From Cordilura impudica (taxonomy: Eukaryota > Arthropoda > Insecta > Diptera > Scathophagidae), in the NCBI GenBank assembly GCA_963682025.1, contig OY821519.1:109681764-109745763 (forward strand): a stretch of DNA of 64,000 nucleotides, in the 5' to 3' direction. The translations under genes and the position numbers were made by a program. A model generated the notes under the pieces. That model ran no database searches, had not been told where the DNA came from, and worked only from the letters and a program-made list of their open reading frames with translations. Every line of letters begins with the position of its first letter. The first letter of the stretch is position 1. Below, piece by piece: positions 23,015 through 33,426 of this stretch.

Positions 23015-23998
23015 CTAAAAAAATAAGTAAAAATATTTTGGTCGACTATACGATACCCTATATCGTAGGTACAACTAATAGGATATAGAAAATTAAGTAG
23101 CATTATTATGAATTTGTTGCCGTAGTTCCGGCAAGATCAAGACCGTATTTAGCAAAGTCACTTATTTGGCCATACACACTAAATTAGAGGAAAATCTGCA
23201 ATATTTTTGCATTTGCTAGATTTTATATGCAGACTATGCTAAATAATGGTCCTACAGTGTTTATTTCTGGAGTTCTTATTTATGGGTGTAATAAACATAA
23301 ATATACCAAATTTGACCACGCTCTTTATGATAATATGGATTTTCTTGCATTAAAAGTCAATCATGTCAATCGCCAAACTCAATAGCAATCACTTTATGGC
23401 TGGCAAAATTTTCTGACTAAATGGCTGACTGAATTTCATCAAAATATTTATATATTTGCGACCTGTAGTTTGATTTTAAGGGTTACAGGGACACACAGAC
23501 GGACATCGCTAAATCGCCTCATGTAAAGACTCTTATGCCGTTCTCTTTTCTGACAAAAAATGTCGCCTTTTTTTGCCCTTTTTTCGAAAAGTGTATTTTT
23601 TTATATATTCTGAATTAAGAGTAACCTTATCTTATACATCAATCGAAAGTTCTCAAAGTCAAGCCCCCGTAAAGCACAAAAAATTCTAGCCATTGACTTC
23701 TTTCAGGTCATAGTGTGAAAATATTTCCCAGTTGTTCCTCTTTTTTGAATATTTTCACCTTATGACTTCCAAGAGGATAATAATCAATTTTTTTTTGCGT
23801 TTATGAATACAGAACCTTGAGACCTTTCGGCTGATATATAATATAAGGTTGCTCTTAATTCAGAATATATAAAAAGAATACACTTTTTCAAAAAAGGGCA
23901 AAAAAAGGGCGACATTTTTTGTCAGAAAAGAAAATGGCATTAGGCAATTGGTATAATGTGTAAATATCAAGACAAACTCATTATACCCTGGCAACATA
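23015..23998 (+). mobile_element. Mini-me-like repeat split by a MITE
   Basis: Opens near 23015 with TCGACTATACGATACCCTAT, continues through the CACAGACGGACATCGCTAAAT core near 23492-23512 (21 bases in all), and ends near 23998 with ATTATACCCTGG and CATACTGGTAT. The 404-bp MITE C sits just after the core. Non-coding. Confidence 0.65.
23536..23939. mobile_element. Long-hairpin MITE family C
   Basis: A 404-bp element with inverted arms of about 100 bases. The left arm begins TGCCGTTCTCTTTTCTGAC and the right arm ends with its complement (GTCAGAAAAGAAAATGGCA). It is flanked by TTA on both sides (23533-23535 and 23940-23942), a 3-bp TTA duplication of the kind made by PIF/Harbinger transposases. 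That class assignment is inference. The middle also holds partly inverted segments (GGTCATAGTGTGAAAATATT against AATATTTTCACCTTATGAC). It interrupts a mini-me-like copy. Confidence 0.8.
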
Positions 23999-23999
23999 C

Positions 24000-24576
24000 T
24001 GGTATCTTTATATTAACGCAGTTATATCTCATACCGAGGGGAAGTGCCGAATGATAACATTTATTTATAACATGAATTAAAAATATATTGAATTAAACAA
24101 AATAAAATAAAATAATCGCGTTGTTCGTTAATTTTTAACTTCATGACCTCATGCCAAACAAAAGTCATCACACAATAACAATAAAGGTCAACAATAATTC
24201 TTTTTAACATAAAATAAAACATTTATAAAACATAATTTTATAATAAATCAATTTTTAATTTTCAGTTTATAATTCTGAATTTTCAATCTTAATATTTAAT
24301 TTTTAAATTTGAATTTTTTAGTTTTTAGTTTTTCAAATTTTGATTTTCGATTCTAAATTTTAAATTTTTAGTTCTAAGTTTTTAACTTTTATACTTTGAG
24401 GTAATTTTGATTAATTTGATATTTCCTTCAATATCATGTTGCCTTTTACTGTATACTCATATGGAAAGATTACAAATAATCTTTCTTAAATAGTTTTTTA
24501 GAAAGCTTAGAAGCAAGGAAAATTTTATATTTGGTCTAATTCTAATTCTAATTTCTATTCAGATTGTAACAATTTG

Positions 24577-24613
<37 letters not shown>

Positions 24614-25650
24614 GTAGTTATTTAATGAAATATTGAAAACTTACTATATTGTTGTGAAATTTTTTCATATTAGCAAAATTCTTACGAAATTATTTTATAT
24701 AATTTTGCTCTTCACAAATGAAATTAAAATCGAGTCATTTATTGTTTTTATGAAATACTAAATATATCGCTACATTTTTATCAAAATATCTATAAAAAAT
24801 TAAAAAGCGAATAATTATTATATTTAAAGAAACATATTTATTTTTACTTTAACATTAAACTTCAAATTTGTGTCACTAATGATTTCAGAAAAGAAATATA
24901 TTGTCCAGTTAAATAATTTTGAATGAAAAATTCTTTTCTTTCATTTTTTATTATATATTTTGTAATAGTTTAATTTTAATTTCTTCGTAATGACGCAATT
25001 TTAATAAATCCTCTTGTATGGTTTTTTTTTTACATATGAAAATAAATCCATCTACTTGTGATTATTTCGATAACTTTTTTTTATGAATATTTAATGCAAA
25101 AAAAACTTAATTTTGGTTATATAACTATGATAATTTTTGTAAGAACTAAATATTTATTTAAAATGAATTTTTGTATTTCCAAAAATTGTTGAAACAAAAC
25201 AGAAATATTTCAGCAAAAAATACTACTTGTATATATAATCTTATGTAATTAAATTTTTAGCTTCATTTGAGAAAATATTCATTTTGCCGACGGCAAATTG
25301 CAATTATTACAATATTAGCAATATATTGTTTTATGTTCAAATTTACATTGTTGATATTTGTTTGTTTGAAAACTTCAATGAACAACAATAACAAACATTT
25401 TCATATAAAATTTTAATATTAGAGATGTTGACAATTTATATGTTTATACCAAAAACTTTTTGCAAAACAAATGTTAGATCATTTTCGTCATCGCCACGAG
25501 CCTACCCGCAAGTTTCAGCTCGATGGGATCACGGGAAAAGGGCTAAAGATCGAACCAAAGTTTTGTCGACACCCAGACAAGCAGACAAGCATGCACTATG
25601 AGTTAATATAAATGGTTACTCACTTACATTGAAAGAAAAAATTTAATGAA
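24000..25650. other. No gene seen; AT-rich with TA microsatellite
   Basis: AT-rich. 24230-24410 is a low-complexity AATTTTTAA/TTTCAATTT stretch. 24580-24611 is a pure TA microsatellite of about 16 units. At 25485-25600 a degenerate fragment resembles the pre-core part of the DINE-like element near 59.7-60.3 kb. Confidence 0.4.
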
Positions 25651-25654
25651 AAAA

Positions 25655-26390
25655 AAGTAAGAAAATTATAGTTGGTTAAGACCGCCTATACGATACCCTA
25701 TACCATGATTTAGAGATCCTATCACTTCGGTCCAACTAAGTGGATATAAGAAATAAACATATACCAAATTTGAGTGGCATTGTTATTAATTTTTTTTTTT
25801 TTTGCTGCAGATATAAAAAAGTTCATATCGGATGCTATATTTGTATGGGGACTAGGTCGAAAAATGGACCGATCCTCACCATATTTGGCAAAGTTACTTA
25901 TATTTTGAAAAAATATATACAAACCAAATTTTGAAAAATCTGTGCAATATTTTTCGTTTTTGATAGATTCAAGTGAAAATCATGAAGCAGCTTTATATGC
26001 GGGCTATGACAAATAATTGCCATACGGGGATTTATTTTTGGTTAGCTGATAAATGGGTCTAATAAAAACGCACAAACCCAATTTGACCGAGATCTATATG
26101 ATAATTTGGATCTTATGGGAGTTTAAGCCGATTTCATAGGGTTCATTTGTATGGGGACAAGGTCTGAACATGGACCGAATTTCACCGGTTTCAGCAGCGT
26201 TCATGCTATGGTCGATGAAAGCTTATACACAAAAATTCATCAAAATATATTCATATGTGTGACCTGTAGTTTGATTACAAGGTTTACATGGACACACATA
26301 CGGACAGACGGACGGATGGACAGACGGACATCGCTAAATCGAATCAGAAAGTCATTATACCCAAACCACATACTGGTATAGGGTATAATA
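25655..26390 (+). mobile_element. Mini-me-like repeat, near-complete copy
   Basis: A useful reference copy. It starts AAGTAAGAAAATTATAG, then TATACGATACCCTATACCAT. Its middle has AGTTCATATCGGATGCTAT, GGGGACTAGGTCG and TTTACATGGACACAC blocks. The core is GACGGACGGATGGACAGACG (26304-26323), followed by CATCGCTAAATCG. It ends CATACTGGTATAGGGTATAA. ATACCCTATACC near the start and GGTATAGGGTAT at the end form subterminal inverted repeats. Non-coding; short chance frames only. Confidence 0.7.
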
Positions 26391-26511
26391 AAATTTCCTA
26401 GAAGCTGCACTCGAATTTTGAGTGCTGGGCTTTACTAGTAGTGTATAAATAGTAAAAATAATTATTTTTCCAAACAGATTTTTATTTTCTACAAAATTTA
26501 TTAAAATTACA

Positions 26512-26539
26512 CTAGAGGACCCCTGCTGCTCCGCAGCAT
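26512..26539 (-). mobile_element. Helitron 3' terminus
   Basis: Read on the minus strand: hairpin TGCTGC-GGA-GCAGCA (26538-26524), then GGGGTCCTCTAG followed by T. A perfect 6-bp stem about 8 bases upstream of CTAG, with T next, is the standard Helitron 3' end. The element should extend to the right, but no matching 5' end was found before the mini-me-like copy at 26960. Confidence 0.6.
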
Positions 26540-26564
26540 TATATTATATTATATTAATTTTAAT

Positions 26565-26770
26565 AATATAATACCAAAATTTGCCAAGAGAAGTTAACGT
26601 ACAGTAATGCCAAAATATGCCAAGAGAAGTTAACGTACAGTAAAAGTAAAGTTGATTCTCCACGCATAACTTTCCTCGAACCCAACGAATTTAAGCAGTT
26701 ACTAGCTCAAAAGAACGAGCTTGATCCACTGAGTGTTCTTAGACCTATGTCAACAGCCTACGTTAATTAG
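26565..26770 (+). other. Exon-like coding fragment of unknown origin beside a Helitron end
   Basis: An open plus-strand frame without a start codon. Its last part reads SPRITFLEPNEFKQLLAQKN, and then about 17 more residues to a TAG at about 26768. It opens with a 36-bp (12-codon) direct duplication containing KICQEKLTYS, which keeps the frame. Base composition is visibly less AT-rich than the surroundings, and an AATAAA lies downstream near 26910. The protein was not recognised. It may be a host 3' exon or a gene piece captured by the Helitron whose 3' end lies at 26512. Confidence 0.35.
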
Positions 26771-27224
26771 AACTCTAGTTATAGAGGTTTGAGAGAAGAA
26801 AAATATTGAAAAAAATCTTGAATGCAATGTTTATTCATAAATTCTTTTAATATATAATATTTTAAACAAAGAATATTATAAAACATTTTAGAAAACAAAG
26901 TATTAAGAATAAAGTACATAACGTTATATTAGAAAATATAAATAGATTAAATTAAAAAAACAAGTAAGAAAGTTATAGTCAGACTAGACAGACTATGTGA
27001 TACCCTATACCATGCGTTTCCAAAATTTTTCTTGGGTCCAACTAGTTTGGTATAAAAAATAAATATAAACCAAATCTGAGTGGAATGTTAATAACTTTTT
27101 TACCAGAATTTATATTTATATGGAGACTAAGTAAAAAAAATAATGGACCATATTTCGTAAAGTCACTTATTTTTTGCAAAAAGATACATAAACCAAACCT
27201 GGGAAAAGTGTTTGCAACATAACA

Positions 27225-27870
27225 AACATAACGTATAATAATATTACAAGGTACGTTTTTGGCCTTAAGTTTTATGGTAACTATGAACATATTACCCCCT
27301 TGATGACCTGATGAAGATTAGAACTCTAATTTCTTTACACAAAATTATTATCACTCGTGAGCCTAATCATCTGTATAATCGAATCACTTTCAGCCGACGC
27401 AGTAGAAATAATACCATAATTCAAATAAGACATTATATGCTAATATCAAATTGGCAATTTTACATAAACGCAATTCGTCTTTGGAATATTATCCCACCAA
27501 TTATTAGGGCAACCATCAACGCGTTACACTTTAAGAAAAGAATTTTTGAGTATTACTCTTAATATGTTTACATCAAAATTAAATCACACATTAATAAATT
27601 TTTTATTTTTTGTTTTTATTAATTGCTATTTAATAACTTTCCAATGTTTAATAACTGTTACATTGTATGACTCTATCTATCATGATATTTATAACATATG
27701 TTTAAAATTATCTTATAGCATTATTTTATTTTTATTTTTCTCTCTGTTTTTATTTTTATACTTCAAAATAACTTACATTTAACAATGTCTGTACTTCTAC
27801 TACTTTAAGACTCATGTTTTGCTGTAGATGTTACCAAAATGAAATAAATAAATAAATAAAAAATAAAATA
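27225..27870 (+). pseudogene. 5'-truncated LINE 3' end
   Basis: The C-terminus of the same LINE family as at 61.6-64 kb. NNITRYVFGL (about 27230-27263) is followed, after a frame change, by MKIRTLISLHKIIITREPNH, which matches the other copy's LKIRILIFLHKIIIAREPDY. The frame ends at 27562 with an IRLWNIIPPIIR block typical of LINE ends. The 3' UTR ends in an AAATAAATAAATAAA tail at 27840-27870. It supplies the 3' end that the window cuts off from the 61.6-kb copy. Confidence 0.8.
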
Positions 27871-28100
27871 TTTTCATAATTCATGTGTGTAATTGAAGAT
27901 CGGGAAGCAGATTTATTTGGGGCTATGCAATTTGAACGAGATCTATATGATAATTTCGATTACGTGGCATAGGGGCATTTGAATGGGGACTATGTCTGAT
28001 CATGCACCGATTTTCAACAATTTCAATAGCGTTCGTCGTATGGCCGACAGACTCTTATAAACCAAATTTCATCAATATATATTCATATTTGCGACCATTG

Positions 28101-31034
28101 CACAGTGGTCGAAAGGGCTCATTTAGCGGCGTTTAATTGATAGCGCTTAGAAAAAAATTTTTTTTTTGTGTGTGTAATATTTTTTTTTAGTTGAAATGTT
28201 AAACAAAAAAAAATTTGTTAAAAATATATTAATATTTTTTTTTTTTTTTTTTTGTGAAAGTTGCAATTTTTTTCATGTTTACAACATTTTTTATTTCATT
28301 CAGGAAAACATTATAAAGTTAATATATATAATGTTTCACATTCTTTTGGGCTAAAAATATATTAAAGTTTAATATTAAAATCATTTTTTTTAACATTAAT
28401 TTATTTATTTGTTTAATTTTTTTTTCTGATGTATTAAACTTTAAACAATTTTTATTTATTGCAGTGCTATATATTGTTAATAAAACGACATATGTATATA
28501 TAGGTACAGTTATGTTGGAAATAATAGGCTTGAGGCAAATATAAGAGTTTTTATTCAGAATCATCAGAACCAACAGCGTCTTCTTGTATAATTGGCTCAG
28601 AAAGCAAATTTAGTACATCACTGCCTATTTCTATATTGTTTCGGGAGTAGCTAGATGGTTGTTTGGAGAGCGAGGATCAGAAGAGAAAAGAAGTGAGTGA
28701 ATTAAATCCTCCATTGTGTTTTTTCTTGAATTTTTGCGTGTGTGGTGCTCTCTAAAATTCCTTAAATCTTTATTTCGGGCTTCCTGTGCTTCTTCTGACA
28801 TCATGCCAATTGGGAGCAAGACATTATTTATGATGTCAGCACCGTGAATTAAAATTTTGTGCACGGAAGATGGCATATAGAACCATGGGTATTTTTCTAT
28901 AAATATTTCCACTGCTTCAAAGGAACATATTTTGAAAGTATGTGTATTAACTTTATACCCACAAGCCATAGTTCGGAAAATAACACTAAATCTACTGATT
29001 AGTTCCTCACTGATTCCTGTTAATAGTGCAGCCAATATTGGTTGTTGGAAAAAACGTCTAGCAGTATTTCCGCTATTAGTATTTCTCGAACCAGGTTTAG
29101 GTATGTCAACTAGTAAACACATCTCATTTCTTAACTTTTCTTGTATATCCAGCTTAGATTGTTGTACAACTGATTTATCAGTGCTACGAACTTGCCACTT
29201 TTGAATTGCCAATATATATGCAATATGTTAAATGCATTCAAGACATCTTATCCAAGCATGTAATGTTGACAAGCCATACTCATACATATTAGTATTAGGT
29301 GGTAGATTTTTAATAGAATTTAAGTCATTCATAACTATTGGTGTGGCTCCACAAATGTCACACGTTTGTGACGAGGATTCTGCAATCACACTAAAAACTT
29401 TGCCATCGATCATTGTCAGGTGAAATTGGTGATGAATTTGAAACGACTCAAACTGTGTTGGAATAATTTCAGATATTTGCTGTTTCACTCTTTCAATTTC
29501 AGTTCAAAGTTAGAAGTTTCTTTTTCATAAATCAATTTAATTGGTCTACAAAACCGAGTAGAAGAAGGCCGAGTATTCTCCCATAGAATAACGCTTCCCA
29601 TTTTAACTTGTAGTGGCACAATGCATACTGCAAATAAGTATTCATCATTTCTGTTCTATTCTGGGTCAGAAATGCACGCCTGTAAGTGGAATGTCTACTA
29701 CTGCCATCACATCCCCATTGTATATCGCAGTTATAATGTCTTCATTGAGGTTGACGAAAATTTCCTTCTGTGATTCAACGATCCTTGTAACAGTATGATC
29801 AACCAAGGTCTGTAGGGACACTTCAGCAGATGTGTCGGTAATTTGGACTCCGACCGGATAACACTTCTTTTTTGCTAATAACAATGCATCATATGTTGAA
29901 TATATGTTTGAGTTTCTTATTTTTGCACCAGATTGCATTAATTTATACGAGTGAAGTGAAATCCCCGTCCACGTAAAGAGCTCAAGCTTCATCAGGGCTG
30001 TAGAATTTTTTGCCGTAGAAGTAATGGTTTTTTGAATTTTTGCTGCAACCTCGGTATCAGAATGTACCATGAATACCACATCTGAAGCTTTTTTCTTTCC
30101 TACTTTGTGTAAACTTACGCGCGTAGCTACCATAAGTTCATAGGAAGAAGTTTTATTTACAAGCTGTGAAACTTTTTTGACTTTGGTTTTAGAGGTCGTC
30201 CAAAAGATGTGCTACTTATCGGCTCAACTAATATTATTTCACTGTCCAACCATTCTTTGTTACGTTCTTCAAAATACGATAATGTTCTGTGGCAACTCTT
30301 CCACTTCTCAACTAATTTGCTTATAAAACTCCGCAACTTTCTTTTTATTTCTCGGCACTGCTCCTCAGCATATTTTGTTTCGTCTATTATATTGTTAAAT
30401 ACGTGGTCCTCCACAGCCGAAAATTTTCTAGTTGGGATGTTTTCATTGTGCCAAATTAAAAAAAGTTTGCGTTTGGAAACATTCATTGTTCCTAAAAAAT
30501 TAATTAACCAATTACATTGCGTGAACTGGCATGTCATATTGGACGATTCACAACAATAATATTCTACATTAGTAAACAAAAAAAGAATTAAACCGAACAC
30601 GATCGAACGCCAAAAGTTGCACTCCATGAAACAATAGCATATGACACTTTAAACGCCCTATCACAAATGCCAACTTCTACAATCCACTACTACTAAACTA
30701 GATGCACACAGGTCACAAACATTTATTTTTTAGTTAAAGAATGCCTTTGTCTTTCAAATACAACTTTTAGGCTTAAAATTGATAAACAATTGACTTAAAG
30801 GTGACAAGAAACACGCACTGAGTAATTAGGCGCCAAATTCCTTAAATGCACTTGCTGCAGCAAATGTTATGTTTGACAGCTTACAGCTGAGCGAATATTG
30901 AAAGCAAAATAAAAGTAAAAACGCAGAGTTTCTCAGAAAAGTATTGGTAATAGATACAATTCAAAACATTTAACGATTTTAAATATTTAATTTTTGACTT
31001 AAGCGCCGCTAGATCAGTGATTTCGACCAGTGTG
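28101..31034 (-). mobile_element. Transib transposon 1 (RAG1-type), 2.9 kb
   Basis: Ends are inverted: CACAGTGGTCGAAA at 28101 and, on the other strand, CACACTGGTCGAAA from 31034. After a 9-base dissimilar stretch both ends share TAGCGGCG at exactly positions 24-31, then TTAA. CACAGTG is identical to the V(D)J signal heptamer, as known for Transib elements. Between the ends lies a decayed RAG1-like transposase. It inserted into a mini-me-like element between GCGACC and AGTTTGATTAC. The expected 5-bp target duplication is not clearly preserved (CATTG left, CTTTA right). Confidence 0.82.
28631..30627 (-). pseudogene. RAG1-like Transib transposase, decayed
   Basis: Fragments in order: 30627-30157 (N-terminal, Lys/Glu-rich, ending SSTSFGRPLKPKS); 30133-29666; a frame-shifted CDGSSRHSTYRR at about 29713-29680; a STRFCRPIK block near 29560-29545; 29488-29228 with LTMIDGKV and CDICGATP; 29212-28631 with NTARRFF, SVHKILIHGADII and MSEEAQEARNKD. 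Compared with RAG1, the DGSS Asp, the IDGK Asp and the SEE Glu fit the D-D-E triad; CxxC and HxxxxH fit its catalytic zinc site. Several frameshifts and stops make it inactive. The residue mapping is mine, by motif order and spacing, not by alignment software. Confidence 0.8.
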
Positions 31035-31224
31035 CTTTAGTTTGATTACAAAGTTTTCATGGACACACTGACGGACGGACGGTCGGACGAACATCGCTAA
31101 ATCTACTCAGAAAGTGATGATCGGTATAATAAATGGTGGGTCTGGGTCTAACAGTTTTGGTAGTACAGATATCAGCTCATAGTCATTATACCCTAACCAC
31201 GTAGTAGTATAGGGTATAAAAATA

Positions 31225-33420
31225 GAATATAAAAATTTTCAGTATCGGAATTTGAACCATGGCATGCTGCCTGCATTTTAGTTTCCTTCAAAATTTGTCA
31301 GAAAATTATAAAATAAAAATATAAATATGATAAATATATATTTTTCCTATTTGTTGAATTTAGTTCAGGCTAAAATTTTTTCATTTCAGTTAAAATTTAA
31401 GTCTGTGGTAGAGAAAAATGAATAATATATATTTCTAAAAATAATACCTGCTCTGTACGTATTCTTCATCAGGCCAGTTTCTGGCATTAAGCCTTCATCT
31501 GTGATTATATTAAATATTTAAATTTATTTGAGTTTGATCAAACATTGTTTTTAGTAACAAACATCTTCTAATCCATATATTCTTACCAATGTGGACCTAT
31601 TATGATCAATAAGTCGATGAACATGAAGCTATTTTCGAATACAGTTTACAAAAATATACAAACGAAACATTTATTCTACACAAATTCTCCATATGGAACT
31701 TTTGTTCATTGAAAAGCCATGTTATTGTTAATGTATTTTGGTGAACTTGTGACTTTCACTGACAAACTGAAATTGAAAGTTCTGCATTGAAGAGCGTGCG
31801 AACTTTTTTCAATTTAAAGTTTTTTTGGCAAGTTCAGACACACTTACTCTCACACCATATATGTAATTTTGTGATTTGCTCCTACTTCTTTTACAATAAC
31901 GTCTTTCGTCTTTGGACAATGGTCACTGACTTAAGAAATGCGAAAAAGAAAAATTTATGTGCATTTAATATTGTGAATTTATGCAATGACATACATTTTT
32001 GTATTGCAATGCATTTGTGTTTTTTATTATTGTTGTTCGGTGGAATACGAAAATTGTTTGATAAATGTTAAGATTCACTTTATATAGTGAAAAGACAGGA
32101 AAGAGTTGATTTAAAATTATTTTTTGTTTCTCATGAGTATAATCTACCTGTTTGGGTTTATTGAGAAGTTTCCAATTTCCAATAAATTGTATGCCCAGTA
32201 CTTATCAAACAACTTACTTAGTTAGCAGAGCATACACACTTTGGTTTTTTACAAAAGGACTGTATTTAAGAGCAAGCACCCGCTTTTAGCCAATGTTTGC
32301 GCGCGCGGTCTGATGAATAGAGACACTTGACAGCCTTGACTTTTTTTTCTGTAAATGTCATTTCTTTTTCTGATAACCTATGGTGTCTTATCGTTTATTT
32401 TCATAATATTTTAATTGCTGCATGATATGCATAAACTGCGAAGTTACAAGACTTTCGATTTTTATAACAAAAAAAAAGTTGTTTTAATTTCTTGTAATAA
32501 TCATTTGTATTTTCATTAACGTTTTACATTTTTAACTACCAACAAATTAAATTACAAAAAAATAAATAAAACAAATTATTTTTAAGTGTGAAAATAATAA
32601 AAATTACACTTTTACTAACTTTTAATGTTTAATAAAAATTACTTTAATATCAATATTTATGAGCATGCTGATGCCTTTGGTGATAACGTACTCATATAAA
32701 CTCGTATAAAATAAGTTTATTGGCTGCTTAGCCTGAGTAATAAGGAGTATGAGATGATGGTATATGAAAGTAAGTTATTAAATGTGTAGCACATCAAAAA
32801 TGGATTTGTAAGCTCATTATTAATTTTTATCAAGTCAAGATCAATTCAATTCTAAATGAACATGTATACATGTATACTTGATATATATTCACTCTTATGA
32901 CCAGGTTTAAAAAACCGTCAGGTAATGGCAATATAAAAAAAACATTTTGTCGATTCAAGTATGGAAAAGCAATTTGCAATATTCGATTCCAAAATTTCTT
33001 TATTGCTACGTAAAAATTGAAAATTGTATATAAATTTCAATAGTGCATGTTGGAGAAGAAGAAAGATTTTATTTCTAAAATTCATAATTACACTGTCTTC
33101 TTAATCTTTATAATAAAAAATATATACAAAAATTTTATTTCATAACAATCAAATACTTTAGTTACTTTCTTAAGGAACTAAAAAAATTAAAAATATTTAC
33201 TAAACTATATAACAGTTTAATACTTTATCAAGGCTGTGGAGTCGTCAAAAAAAAGTTCAAACTCCGACTCCGACTACTACTCCTATTCCTATAGACACAT
33301 TTATAAAAACAGTGACAATTATATTGTAGGTGATTGATTCGAGTTAATCAATATAACATTTGTTGAATTTTGACATTTTAACATTGTTTGAATTTTTTTA
33401 TTTATTTTTACTAATACATA
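31225..33420. other. No gene seen
   Basis: AT-rich spacer. 33232-33300 holds a CTGTGGAGTCG...CTCCGACTCCGACT stretch, a GACTCC-rich fragment that recurs in opposite orientation at 49200-49318. The 94-residue frame at 31787-32071 is low-complexity and not credible. Confidence 0.4.
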
Positions 33421-33426
33421 CTTATA

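Larger units (their letters stand above)
26960..31222 (+). mobile_element. Mini-me-like repeat split by LINE and Transib insertions
   Basis: One element in three pieces. 26960-27222 begins ACAAGTAAGAAAGTTATAG and runs to the AACCAAACCTGGGAAAAG block. 27880-28100 resumes at GAAGATCGGGAAGCAG and runs to TTTGCGACC. 31035-31222 resumes at AGTTTGATTACAAAG and runs through GACGGACGGACGG to TAGGGTATAA. The joins line up with the uninterrupted copy at 25655-26390. The intervening sequences are a LINE fragment and a Transib, both therefore younger. Confidence 0.75.

Noticed and set aside
32300..32345. GC-rich GCGCGCGCGG stretch as a promoter or CpG island
   Set aside because: Only a few bases long, with no coding or conserved element next to it.
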